Shown here: one piece after another, positions 44,315-52,624 of the stretch
How the letters are laid out: the number at the start of each line of letters is the position of its first letter
How positions within the stretch are numbered: position 1 is the first letter of the stretch
Source of the DNA: an uncultured Lachnospiraceae bacterium
GTDB taxonomy: Bacteria; Bacillota; Clostridia; Lachnospirales; Lachnospiraceae
Direction: 5' to 3'
DNA: 64,000 nucleotides
Assembly (NCBI GenBank): GCA_944381475.1
Contig: CALWLH010000037.1
Coordinates: 30,126-94,125 of the forward strand
Translations under genes and position numbers: made by a program
Notes under the pieces: generated by a model
What the model was told of the DNA's origin: nothing
The model's input: the letters and a program-made list of their open reading frames with translations, nothing else
Databases searched by the model: none

Positions 44315-45541
44315 ATGAAAAAACAGATTTTAAGCACGGTCGGCGCACTGGCACTGGCGCTGTCCCTGGCAGGATGTACCGGAAACAGCGCCAGCCAGCA
44401 GAGCACCGCGGCTGCGGTGACGGAGGAGCAGACGACAGAAACCACAGAGGAGCAGGCAGAGGAAACCACCACGGAGGAAGCCATGGTACATGAAATGAGG
44501 GATATTTCCTCCATGGAATTGGTAAAGGAGATGAAGATTGGCTGGAATCTTGGAAACACACTGGATTCCACCAGCGATACCCTGGATATCACAGCGGATG
44601 CTTCGGCCTTTGAGATGGCCTGGGGCGCTCAGTATACCTCCCAGGTACAGATTGATACGGTGCTGGAGGCGGGCTTTAACGTGATCCGTATCCCGGTATC
44701 CTGGGAAAATCACATCCACGACGATGAAAACTATACCATCGAGAGCTCCTGGATGGACCGGGTGCAGGAGGTGGTGGACTACGCATATGGCCGGGGCGCC
44801 TATGTGATCCTAAACCTTCACCATGAGGAATGGCATTATCCTTCTTATGATAATGAGGAGGCTGCCAAGGAAAAGCTCATCGCTGTCTGGACACAGATCG
44901 GGGAGCGCTTTGCGGACTACGGCGACCATTTGATTTTCGAGGGCATGAACGAGCCCCGCTGCAAGGGCGCTGCAGACGAGTGGACGGGAAATGACGAGGC
45001 CAGAGAGGTTATAAACAATCTGAACCAGGCGTTTGTGGACACGATCAGAGGTCTGGGGGGCAACAATGCCATGCGCCACCTGATGATCCCGGGCTATGCC
45101 GCCAGCTCCTGGGATGTGAACCTGAAGGCCATCAGGGTACCGGAAAACGACGATAAGATTATTGTGTCCGTTCATGCGTATATCCCGTACAATTTTGCCT
45201 TAAACACCGGCAGCGGAGCAGTGGCAGAGTGGAATAACGACACCACGGACATCGACACCCTGATGAAAAACCTGGAGGAGCTGTTTATCAGCAAGGGTAT
45301 TCCGGTGATCATCGGGGAGTTTGGCGCCATGAACAGGGATAATACAGAGGAGCGCTGCGAGTGGGTTGATTACTATGTGACGGCGGCTAAGGAGATCGGC
45401 GTGCCCTGTATCTGGTGGGACAACCATTCCTTCAGCGGCACCGGCGAGAACTTCGGACTGCTGGAGACCATGGGACTGAATATGAGCTGGAAATATCCGG
45501 AGCTGGTTGAGACCATGGTCAATGCAGCCTATGCGGAATAA
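44315..45541 (+). CDS. GH5-family glycoside hydrolase, lipoprotein
   Basis: A 408-residue endo-acting glycanase (cellulase superfamily) anchored on the outside of the membrane. The signal ends in the lipobox LSLAGC (Cys21), followed by a Thr/Glu-rich linker (about 22-58). The catalytic (beta/alpha)8 domain starts at KIGWNLGNTLDS. Key residues: FEGMNEPR (acid/base Glu213), HAYIPYNF and VIIGEFGAMN (nucleophile Glu335), plus WWDNHSF near the end. No carbohydrate-binding module is attached. The substrate could be cellulose, beta-glucan or a related polymer. Confidence 0.9.
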   Translation: MKKQILSTVGALALALSLAGCTGNSASQQSTAAAVTEEQTTETTEEQAEETTTEEAMVHEMRDISSMELVKEMKIGWNLGNTLDSTSDTLDITADASAFEMAWGAQYTSQVQIDTVLEAGFNVIRIPVSWENHIHDDENYTIESSWMDRVQEVVDYAYGRGAYVILNLHHEEWHYPSYDNEEAAKEKLIAVWTQIGERFADYGDHLIFEGMNEPRCKGAADEWTGNDEAREVINNLNQAFVDTIRGLGGNNAMRHLMIPGYAASSWDVNLKAIRVPENDDKIIVSVHAYIPYNFALNTGSGAVAEWNNDTTDIDTLMKNLEELFISKGIPVIIGEFGAMNRDNTEERCEWVDYYVTAAKEIGVPCIWWDNHSFSGTGENFGLLETMGLNMSWKYPELVETMVNAAYAE

Positions 45542-45552
45542 AGGAGGGGTAA

Positions 45553-45756
45553 ATGATGGAAAATGTGGAGGTAATGACTGGCATCAAGGAGCGGATTGAC
45601 CGTCTGACAGAGGAGCTGGAGGGCACGGAGCAGAAAATCACGTTTCTGGAGCAGTCCCTGGAAAAGGCGAGATCCGAGATGGAGGATCTGCAGATCGAGC
45701 AGGCAGGGCTTGCGGCGGAGGAAGCGGAGCTTCGGGAAAAGATCAAGGTGATGTAG
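45553..45756 (+). CDS. Small coiled-coil protein
   Basis: A 67-residue protein, nearly all one heptad-like helix rich in Glu, Leu and Lys (ERIDRLTEELEGTEQKITFL, then EQSLEKARSEMEDL). It has no membrane segment and no motif I can name. A strong AGGAGGGG lies 6 bases upstream of the first ATG, and it starts 11 bp after the GH5 stop, which argues for a real gene in that operon. Function unknown. Confidence 0.6.
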   Translation: MMENVEVMTGIKERIDRLTEELEGTEQKITFLEQSLEKARSEMEDLQIEQAGLAAEEAELREKIKVM

Positions 45757-45818
45757 GAGAGGGCGTATCTCTCACTTGCAGACCGGGGCTCTTTCTAAAA
45801 AGTTTATAATTTTCCGGA

Positions 45819-45846
45819 TTGACAAATAAAAAGGATTGAATATAAT
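45819..45846 (+). promoter_or_regulatory. Promoter of the marR-ABC exporter operon
   Basis: Consensus -35 TTGACA (45819-45824), 16-bp spacer, consensus -10 TATAAT (45841-45846), the strongest promoter match noticed in the window. Confidence 0.8.
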
Positions 45847-45847
45847 G

Positions 45848-45878
45848 GGTTAGAAATCTATTTGTTAGGTTTCTAACC
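45848..45878 (+). promoter_or_regulatory. Probable MarR operator overlapping the transcription start
   Basis: Perfect 9-bp arms GGTTAGAAA (45848-45856) and TTTCTAACC (45870-45878), 13 bases apart, beginning 1 base after the -10. An internal GTTAG repeats the half-site. It is followed by TTTTTG, so the RNA could also fold as a terminator-like hairpin. Confidence 0.65.
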
Positions 45879-45943
45879 TTTTTGTGTGCGCTGCACCGGA
45901 AAACTGGATAAGAATCCCAGAACACAGGGAGAAGGAGGGCCAG

Positions 45944-46414
45944 TTGGAAAATATGTTTCAAAAATACGAGATCGGGAAGGATATCTTTGGGACCTCTAAG
46001 ATTCTGCGCCGATATATCGACCGGCAGATGCCCTGCGAGGAGCTGACTGGGGGGCAGGGGCGTATTCTGGGGCTGATTGTCATGAGAGCCCAGGAGGGGC
46101 AGCCCCTTTATCAGCGGGACATTGAGTCGGAATTTCATATCCGGGGCTCTTCGGTGACCAGTATCCTGCAGAATATGGAGCGCAAGGGGTTTATCACCAG
46201 GCAAAGCTCGCAGCGGGACGCCAGACTGAAAAGACTGCTGCCCACAGAGGAAGGCGTCCGGGTTCACGAGCTGGTCCGCGCCAGGATTACGGAGGCGGAG
46301 AACGGTATGATGGAGGTTATCACGGAAGACGAGGTGATGGTTCTAAAGCGCGTTTTGGAAAAACTACGCACATTTGCAGCAGAAAATAAAGAAGGAGGAC
46401 GTTGTACATGTTAA
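45944..46414 (+). CDS. MarR-family transcriptional regulator
   Basis: A 156-residue winged-helix repressor. The DNA-binding core includes GRILGLIVMRAQEGQPLYQR, then DIESEFHIRGSSVTSILQNM, then ERKGFITRQSSQRDARLKRL, where the D-x-R wing motif is clear. MarR proteins bind palindromes as dimers and let go when they bind a drug or phenolic compound. The start is probably TTG 45944 (GGAGGG 4 bases upstream); ATG 45953 and ATG 45884 are alternatives. It precedes two ABC exporter genes with overlap, a common drug-efflux arrangement, and likely controls its own promoter. Confidence 0.88.
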   Translation: MENMFQKYEIGKDIFGTSKILRRYIDRQMPCEELTGGQGRILGLIVMRAQEGQPLYQRDIESEFHIRGSSVTSILQNMERKGFITRQSSQRDARLKRLLPTEEGVRVHELVRARITEAENGMMEVITEDEVMVLKRVLEKLRTFAAENKEGGRCTC

Positions 46415-48198
46415 AGACACTGGGGGCACAGATTAAGGAGTTTAAGCTTCCCTCCATAATCACGCCCATGTTTATGATTCTGGAGGTTGTGATGGAGATG
46501 GTGATCCCTCTCCTGATGGCGTCCATTATCGATGACGGAATCCAAAAAGGGGACATGAATCATGTCTATATGACGGGTGCATTGATGGTTCTGGCAGCCC
46601 TTGTGGGACTCTTTGCCGGTATCATGGGAGGCGTGTTCGGCTCGAAGGCCTCCGCGGGGTTTGCCAGAAACTTAAGAAAGGCCATGTATGAGAATATACA
46701 GACCTTCTCCTTTTCAAATATCGACAAATTTTCCACCGCCGGTCTGGTCACCCGTATGACCACGGACGTGACCAACCTGCAGAATGCCTACATGATGCTT
46801 CTTCGGATGTGCTTTCGCGCGCCCTTCAGCCTGATTATCGCCATGTTTATGGCCTTTTCCATCAGTCCCAGGCTGGCCAGCGTCTATCTGGTGGCGGTGA
46901 TTATTCTGGCTGTCATCCTGATCAGCCTGATGCTTCCCACCATGCGCTATTTCAACGAGGTATTTAAGAAGTATGATGACTTAAATGCCAGCGTGCAGGA
47001 AAATGTGTCCGCCATTCGGGTGGTGAAGGCTTATGTGCGGGAAGACTATGAGAAGGAGCGCTTTACCAAGGCCAGCAGAAATCTCTACAAGATGTTTACG
47101 AAGGCGGAGGGGATCCTGGCTCTTGCCAATCCTATTATGAATGCGGCGGTTTACAGCTGTATACTTCTCATCAGCTGGTTTGGCGCCCAGATGATCGTGG
47201 TGGGAGATTTGAGTACAGGTAATCTTACCAGCCTTCTGACTTACTGCATGAACATTCTCATGAACCTGTTGATGCTGTCCATGATCTTTGTAATGCTGAC
47301 TATGTCCGCCGCCAGCGCTAGGCGTATCTGCGAGGTGCTGAATGAAAAGGCAGACATTGTGAATCCTGAGAATCCTGTGATGGAGGTGAAGGACGGGGGC
47401 ATCGTCTTCGACCATGTAAACTTCTCCTATCAGAGGGGCAGCGGGGAGGATGTGCTGAAGGATATCAATATTTCCATTAATCCTGGTGAGACCATCGGCA
47501 TCATCGGCGGAACAGGAAGCGCCAAGTCCAGTCTTGTTAATCTTATCAGCCGTCTGTACGATGTGGATGAGCAGACGGAGGTGGATGCAAATGGAACGGT
47601 TATCAGCCGCCACGGCGTCATGGTTGGCGGCGTGGATGTGCGGGACTACGATCTGGAAACCTTAAGGAATGAGGTTTCCGTGGTGCTGCAGAAAAACGTG
47701 CTGTTCTCAGGAAGTATTCTGGAAAACCTGCGCTGGGGAGATAAGAATGCCACGGAAGAGGAATGCATCCGGGCATGCAAGCTGGCCTGCGCCGACGAAT
47801 TCATCCAGGCGATGCCCGAAAAGTACAACACCCATATCGAGCAGGGGGGCGCCAATGTGTCCGGAGGTCAGAAGCAGCGTCTCTGCATTGCCAGGGCTCT
47901 GCTTAAGAAGCCCAAGGTTTTGATCTTAGATGATTCCACCAGCGCGGTGGATACTGCCACAGACGCGAAGATCAGAAAGGCTTTTGCGGAGGAGATTCCA
48001 GGTACCACAAAGCTGATCATTGCTCAGAGAATCAGCTCCGTCCAGAATGCGGACCGGATTATTGTCATGGATGCCGGCCGGATCAACGGCTTTGGAACCC
48101 ATGAGGAGCTGCTTGCAAACAATGAAATTTACCGCGATGTTTATGAGTCCCAGACGGGAGGCGGCGGTGATTTTGACGAAAACGGAGGTGAGCTGTAA
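46408..48198 (+). CDS. ABC exporter half-transporter, subunit 1
   Basis: A 596-residue protein with an N-terminal six-helix membrane domain and a C-terminal ATPase; forms a heterodimeric multidrug-type exporter with the next gene. Walker A reads GGTGSAKSSLVNLI, with Ala where Gly normally precedes Lys. The signature is NVSGGQKQRLCIARAL, and Walker B is VLILDDSTSAVDTAT, with Asp in place of the catalytic Glu. So this half carries a degenerate nucleotide site, as in asymmetric exporters such as BmrCD and TM287/288. Starts at ATG 46408 inside the end of marR; AGGAGG is 9 bases upstream. Confidence 0.9.
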   Translation: MLKTLGAQIKEFKLPSIITPMFMILEVVMEMVIPLLMASIIDDGIQKGDMNHVYMTGALMVLAALVGLFAGIMGGVFGSKASAGFARNLRKAMYENIQTFSFSNIDKFSTAGLVTRMTTDVTNLQNAYMMLLRMCFRAPFSLIIAMFMAFSISPRLASVYLVAVIILAVILISLMLPTMRYFNEVFKKYDDLNASVQENVSAIRVVKAYVREDYEKERFTKASRNLYKMFTKAEGILALANPIMNAAVYSCILLISWFGAQMIVVGDLSTGNLTSLLTYCMNILMNLLMLSMIFVMLTMSAASARRICEVLNEKADIVNPENPVMEVKDGGIVFDHVNFSYQRGSGEDVLKDINISINPGETIGIIGGTGSAKSSLVNLISRLYDVDEQTEVDANGTVISRHGVMVGGVDVRDYDLETLRNEVSVVLQKNVLFSGSILENLRWGDKNATEEECIRACKLACADEFIQAMPEKYNTHIEQGGANVSGGQKQRLCIARALLKKPKVLILDDSTSAVDTATDAKIRKAFAEEIPGTTKLIIAQRISSVQNADRIIVMDAGRINGFGTHEELLANNEIYRDVYESQTGGGGDFDENGGEL

Positions 48199-50111
48199 TG
48201 CCAGGACCAGGACCCAGGGGTCCCAGAGGACCCAAGCCCAAGATTGAGAATCCTGGAAAGCTGTTTAAAAGGCTTATGGGATATGTGCTTAAAGAATATA
48301 CTTTCCACTGTATTGTAGTGCTGATCTGTATTTTTTTGACGGTGTTCTCCAGTATCCAGGGAACCCTGTTTACCCAGCGTCTCATTGACGACTACATCAT
48401 GCCCATGATCGGTGCAGAGAATCCGGATTTTGGCCCCTTGGCGGCGGCCATGGTAAGGGTAGCCGTATTCTACGCCGTAGGCGTTATCGCGGCCTATGTC
48501 AATGCCAGAACCATGGTGACAGTGACCCAGGGCACCATGATGCGGCTTCGAGACGATCTGTTTACCCACATGGAGAGTCTCCCCATCCGGTATTTTGATA
48601 CCCATGCCCATGGAGATATCATGTCCATCTATACGAATGATATCGATACCCTGCGCCAGATGATCAGCCAGAGTATTCCCCAGTGCATCAACAGCGCGGT
48701 GACCATCATCGGCGTGACGGGAAGCATGATTGCTCTGAACCTCCCCTTGACGCTGGTGACCTTTGTGATGGTGGCCATCATGCTGTTTTTCTCCAGAAAA
48801 TGCGCAGGACTTTCCAGCCGGTTCTTCGTCTCCCAGCAGAGAGATTTGGGCGCGGTGAACGGCTACATCGAGGAAATGATGGACGGACAGAAGGTGGTCA
48901 AGGTCTTCTGCCACGAGGAGGAATCTTTGGACAGATTCAATGAGCTGAACGACAAGCTCTATGACAGCGCCAACAACGCCAATCGCTATGCCAGCATCAT
49001 GGGACCCATCAATGCCCAGCTGGGAAATTTGAGCTATGTGGTCTGCGCGGTGGCCGGCGGCGTTATCGCCCTCAACGGCTTCACAGGGCTTACCACCGGT
49101 ACCCTGGTCAGCTTCCTGACCTTAAATCGTTCCTTTAACATGCCCATCAACCAGGTGAGCCAGCAGTTCAACAGTGTGATCATGGCCCTGGCAGGCGCGG
49201 AGCGTGTGTTTAAGCTTCTGGACGAGGAGCCGGAGACGGACAATGGCTATGTGACCCTGGTTCGGGCCAGGAAGGAAAACGGGAAGCTTGTGGAGTGTAA
49301 GGAAAGGACCGGCACCTGGGCCTGGAAGCATACGCATCAGGCCACCGGAGAGGTGGAGTACAAGGAGCTCACCGGGGATGTGGTATTTGACGGTGTGGAT
49401 TTCGGCTATGATCCGGAGAAGATTGTGCTCCATGATGTGAAGATGTACGCTACGCCGGGGCAGAAGATTGCCTTTGTAGGCTCCACCGGCGCGGGAAAAA
49501 CCACCATCACCAACCTGATCAACCGGTTTTATGACATCCAGGACGGGAAGATCCGCTACGACGGCATCAATATCAACAAGATCAAGAAGGCGGACCTGCG
49601 GCATTCCTTAGGGATAGTTCTCCAGGACACCCACCTGTTTACCGGCACCGTTATGGAAAACATCCGATACGGAAAGCTGGACGCCACTGACGAGGAGGTA
49701 TACGCAGCCGCAAAGCTGGCCAATGCGAACGGTTTTATCAGACGGCTTCCCGAGGGCTACAACACCATGCTCACCGGGGACGGGGCAAACCTAAGCCAGG
49801 GTCAGAGACAGCTCCTTGCCATCGCCAGGGCCGCCATCGCAGACCCGCCGGTGCTGATCCTGGATGAAGCTACCAGCTCCATTGATACCCGTACAGAGCG
49901 ACTGGTGCAGGATGGTATGGATAAGCTCATGAAGGGACGGACCACCTTTGTTATCGCCCACAGGCTCTCCACCGTAAAGAACAGCGACTGCATCATGGTT
50001 TTGGAGAAGGGCCGCATAATAGAAAGAGGAACCCACGACGACCTTATTGCCCAGCAGGGCCGCTACTACCAGCTGTACACGGGAAGCAAGCCGAAGGAGG
50101 CGGAGGCATAG
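48198..50111 (+). CDS. ABC exporter half-transporter, subunit 2
   Basis: A 637-residue partner of the preceding protein, sharing one base with its stop. After a Pro/Gly-rich leader (PGPGPRGPRGPKPK) come six membrane helices and an ATPase. Walker A GSTGAGKTTITNLI, signature ANLSQGQRQLLAIARA and Walker B VLILDEATSSIDTRT with the catalytic Glu are all canonical. This half should hydrolyse ATP. A 40-residue segment rich in Lys and Glu precedes the nucleotide-binding domain (KERTGTWAWKHTHQATGEVE), longer than in most exporters of this type. Confidence 0.92.
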   Translation: MPGPGPRGPRGPKPKIENPGKLFKRLMGYVLKEYTFHCIVVLICIFLTVFSSIQGTLFTQRLIDDYIMPMIGAENPDFGPLAAAMVRVAVFYAVGVIAAYVNARTMVTVTQGTMMRLRDDLFTHMESLPIRYFDTHAHGDIMSIYTNDIDTLRQMISQSIPQCINSAVTIIGVTGSMIALNLPLTLVTFVMVAIMLFFSRKCAGLSSRFFVSQQRDLGAVNGYIEEMMDGQKVVKVFCHEEESLDRFNELNDKLYDSANNANRYASIMGPINAQLGNLSYVVCAVAGGVIALNGFTGLTTGTLVSFLTLNRSFNMPINQVSQQFNSVIMALAGAERVFKLLDEEPETDNGYVTLVRARKENGKLVECKERTGTWAWKHTHQATGEVEYKELTGDVVFDGVDFGYDPEKIVLHDVKMYATPGQKIAFVGSTGAGKTTITNLINRFYDIQDGKIRYDGININKIKKADLRHSLGIVLQDTHLFTGTVMENIRYGKLDATDEEVYAAAKLANANGFIRRLPEGYNTMLTGDGANLSQGQRQLLAIARAAIADPPVLILDEATSSIDTRTERLVQDGMDKLMKGRTTFVIAHRLSTVKNSDCIMVLEKGRIIERGTHDDLIAQQGRYYQLYTGSKPKEAEA

Positions 50112-50114
50112 GTT

Positions 50115-50154
50115 CAGGGGTCAAAATACCTTTTGACGCAATATCATAAATGAG
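50115..50154 (+). repeat. REP-like element, copy 2
   Basis: CAGGGGTCAAAATACCTTTT matches copy 1 (36398) exactly over these 20 bases, then TTTTGACG and a shortened tail ATCATAAATGAG. The inverted repeat is less perfect on its right arm. Confidence 0.75.
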
Positions 50155-50164
50155 AGAAATTTAT

Positions 50165-50184
50165 AAAAAGGGTCTTCCCTTTTT
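50165..50184 (+). terminator. Terminator of the marR-ABC operon
   Basis: Stem AAAAAGGG / CCCTTTTT with a TCTT loop (50165-50184), 54 bp after the exporter stop codon. Confidence 0.7.
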
Positions 50185-50221
50185 GAAAAAAATGTGGTAG
50201 AGTAAATCATGACAAAATGCT

Positions 50222-50480
50222 GGGAAAAGGAATAGTACCTTTTGACTGGACCTTCAGAGAGCTGCCGGGCGGTGTGAGGCAGTGGAAGAGCAATTGGGAA
50301 CTGGCTTTGGAGCAGCTGCCTGAAACATCTGGAGTAAGCGCAGACGGAATGCCACCGTTATCGGGCGAGGACATCGTGGGTGTCCGGAGAGCGCATGTTT
50401 TATACATGAATTAGAGTGGTACCGCGTAGGAAGTATATCCTTCGTCTCTAAACAGCTGTGTTTGGAGACGAAGTTTTTTT
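50222..50480 (+). promoter_or_regulatory. T-box leader of leuA
   Basis: Transcriptional T-box that senses uncharged tRNA. The T-box sequence AGAGTGGTACCGCG is at 50413-50426. A terminator stem CTTCGTCTC / GAGACGAAG (50440-50473) with seven Ts follows, and the antiterminator would pair the T-box bulge with it. Upstream, the Stem I base pairs near 50252-50330 (TTCAG / CTGAA, GCTGC / GCAGC). A leucine codon CTG appears in the 3' side of Stem I (GGAACTGG), but the specifier is not certain. Leu is inferred from leuA. A weak extended -10, TGGTAGAGT, ends at 50203. Confidence 0.9.
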
Positions 50481-50525
50481 GTCTTCAGACTGAAATTCTA
50501 AAAGGGGAAAGAAAGGGAAAGGGAA

Positions 50526-52187
50526 ATGAAGAATTTCGAGAAGTATCAGAAGATGTATTTTATGCCTCCGGTGGAGTGCTATGACTGGGTGAAGAAGGAT
50601 GCGGTGGATCATCCCCCCATCTGGTGCAGCGTGGATTTGAGGGATGGCAATCAGGCGCTGATCGAGCCCATGAGCCTGGATGAGAAGCTGGAGTTTTTCC
50701 AGATGCTGGTGGATATCGGCTTTAAGGAGATTGAGGTGGGCTTTCCCGCGGCCTCCGAGACCGAGTATCAGTTTATGAGAGCCCTTATTGAGCGGAACAT
50801 GATTCCGGAGGATGTGACGGTACAGGTGCTGACCCAGGCCAGGGAGCACATCATCAAAAAGACCTTTGAGGCTGTAAAGGGGGCGCCCAGGGCGGTGGTG
50901 CATCTGTATAACTCCACCTCCGTTGCCCAGAGAGAGCAGGTATTTAGAAAGTCCAAGGAGGAGATCATCCAGATTGCTGTGGACGGGGCAAAGCTTTTAA
51001 AGCAGCTGGCGGATGAGACCCCGGGGAATTTCTCCTTCGAGTACAGCCCGGAGAGTTTTACCGGAACAGAGATGGAATACGCTCTGGAGGTGGTGAATGC
51101 GGTGCTGGACGTATGGCAGCCCACTCCTGATAACAAGGCCATCATCAATCTGCCCGCTACGGTGGAGCACGCCATGCCCCATGTTTTTGCGAGCCAGATT
51201 GAGTTTATGAGTAAAAACATGAAGTATAGGGAGAATGTGGTGCTCTCCCTTCACCCCCACAATGACCGTGGAACCGGCGTTGCGGATGCAGAGCTGGGAC
51301 TTTTGGCAGGGGCGGACCGCATCGAGGGGACTCTTTTTGGAAACGGAGAGCGCACCGGAAATGTGGATATCGTTACACTGGCTATGAATATGTTTTCCCA
51401 GGGCGTTGACCCGGGACTTGACTTTTCCAATATCTCTGAGATTGGCAGAACCTACGAGCGCCTGACCCGGATGAAGATTCATGAGCGTCAGCCCTATGCA
51501 GGGGCATTGGTGTTTACCGCCTTCTCCGGCTCTCACCAGGACGCCATTGCAAAGGGCATGAAGTGGAGAGAGGAGGGAAAGGGCCAGAAGTGGACGGTGC
51601 CCTATCTGCCCATCGACCCCAAGGATGTGGGAAGAGAATACGGCTCGGATGTGATCCGCATCAACAGCCAGTCTGGAAAGGGCGGCGTCAGCTACATCTT
51701 AAAGGAGGACTTTGGCATTGTGCTTCCAGAAAAGATGAAGGAGGAGTTTGGCTATACGGTGAAGGATGTGTCCGACAAGGAGCATAAGGAGCTGTCTCCT
51801 GCCTGGATCTATGAGATTTTTGAGGAGAAATATGTCCATGACAAGTCTGTGTTCGACATTACGGAATTTCACTTCAAGCAGGTGGATGGCATCGAGACAC
51901 AGGTGACCATCGAGAAGGATAACAAGGTTTCCGTGATTCTGAGCCAGGGTAATGGCCGTCTGGACGCAGTCAGCAATGCGTTAAAGAGTTATTTTAATCT
52001 GAATTATAAGCTCAGCGTGTATGAGGAGCACGCGCTGGGAGAAGGCTCCAACACAAAGGCTGTCAGCTATGTGGGGTTGGAGTACCAGGAAACAATGTAC
52101 TGGGGCGTTGGTATGGATGAGGATATCATCAAATCCTCCGTTAAGGCTCTTACGGTTGCATTAAATCATATATTAGAGACAAAATAA
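50526..52187 (+). CDS. leuA: 2-isopropylmalate synthase
   Basis: Joins acetyl-CoA and 2-oxoisovalerate in the first step of leucine synthesis. A 553-residue enzyme of the long LeuA class (actinobacterial type). The TIM barrel includes WCSVDLRDGNQALIEPMSLD (metal-binding Asp), IEVGFPAASETEYQF, and LHPHNDRGTGVADAELGLLA with the metal-binding H-x-H and the N-G-E-R-T-G-N-V-D turn. The C-terminal LeuA dimer/allosteric domain (about 430-553) should bind leucine. The preceding T-box gives control by leucine tRNA charging. No leuB, leuC or leuD is in the window. Confidence 0.95.
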   Translation: MKNFEKYQKMYFMPPVECYDWVKKDAVDHPPIWCSVDLRDGNQALIEPMSLDEKLEFFQMLVDIGFKEIEVGFPAASETEYQFMRALIERNMIPEDVTVQVLTQAREHIIKKTFEAVKGAPRAVVHLYNSTSVAQREQVFRKSKEEIIQIAVDGAKLLKQLADETPGNFSFEYSPESFTGTEMEYALEVVNAVLDVWQPTPDNKAIINLPATVEHAMPHVFASQIEFMSKNMKYRENVVLSLHPHNDRGTGVADAELGLLAGADRIEGTLFGNGERTGNVDIVTLAMNMFSQGVDPGLDFSNISEIGRTYERLTRMKIHERQPYAGALVFTAFSGSHQDAIAKGMKWREEGKGQKWTVPYLPIDPKDVGREYGSDVIRINSQSGKGGVSYILKEDFGIVLPEKMKEEFGYTVKDVSDKEHKELSPAWIYEIFEEKYVHDKSVFDITEFHFKQVDGIETQVTIEKDNKVSVILSQGNGRLDAVSNALKSYFNLNYKLSVYEEHALGEGSNTKAVSYVGLEYQETMYWGVGMDEDIIKSSVKALTVALNHILETK

Positions 52188-52199
52188 CAATTGAAACCG

Positions 52200-52226
52200 G
52201 GCGCCGGAGGGAGAACATCCGGCGCC
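52200..52226 (+). terminator. Hairpin after leuA
   Basis: A perfect 9-bp stem GGCGCCGGA / TCCGGCGCC with a 9-base loop, but no T-run follows (TTACAACG), so it is a weak terminator or 3' stabiliser. Confidence 0.5.
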
Positions 52227-52311
52227 TTACAACGCTTTAAAAACACTCCCTGTAGTAAACTGTCGAAGGAAAACATCTATCGCCCGCCAGCGGCGTTTTT
52301 GCTGAAATATA

Positions 52312-52340
52312 TTGCATTCATTTGGGCAATATGGTATTAT
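52312..52340 (+). promoter_or_regulatory. Predicted promoter of the zinc-ribbon/sugar-transferase genes
   Basis: -35 TTGCAT (52312-52317), 17-bp spacer, -10 TATTAT (52335-52340) with TGG before it. Confidence 0.55.
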
Positions 52341-52409
52341 CAACAAAGTATGCGATAAAACGCCGGCCGGGTCGGATGTATTTGACAACGGGAGAGGAGC
52401 GTGAGCCGT

Positions 52410-52595
52410 ATGATGCACATTTATGTATGTGCGAACTGTAAAAAAGCCTATATGATTTCCAGAAGAAAGCAGGCAAGCTGCAAGAGGTGCGGAGGGCATA
52501 TGCTTTACTGCCCTGTAGAGTTTAATGAATGGGTGGAAAAAACCGATGCCCAGCGCAGGGAGCTGATTGAAAAAATGTGTGTTTGTTCACATTGA
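52410..52595 (+). CDS. Small zinc-ribbon protein
   Basis: A 61-residue protein. YVCANCKKAYMISRRKQAS then CKRCGG gives two C-x-x-C pairs about 14 residues apart, a rubredoxin-like zinc ribbon. The helix FNEWVEKTDAQRRELIEKM follows, and the end is C-V-C-S-H. Function is unknown. ATG 52410 has GAGGAG 10 bases upstream; GTG 52401 is too near that site. It lies 29 bp before the sugar-transferase gene and may be its operon leader. Confidence 0.65.
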   Translation: MMHIYVCANCKKAYMISRRKQASCKRCGGHMLYCPVEFNEWVEKTDAQRRELIEKMCVCSH

Positions 52596-52624
52596 AGCTT
52601 TCCTATGGAAAAGGGGAGAGATAG

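Noticed and set aside
43582..44592. The long reading of the 43582 gene (336 codons) starting at 44592
   Set aside because: It would cross the divergent GH5 gene start and both promoters. The AGGAGG before ATG 44061 and the helix at the new N terminus support the short form.
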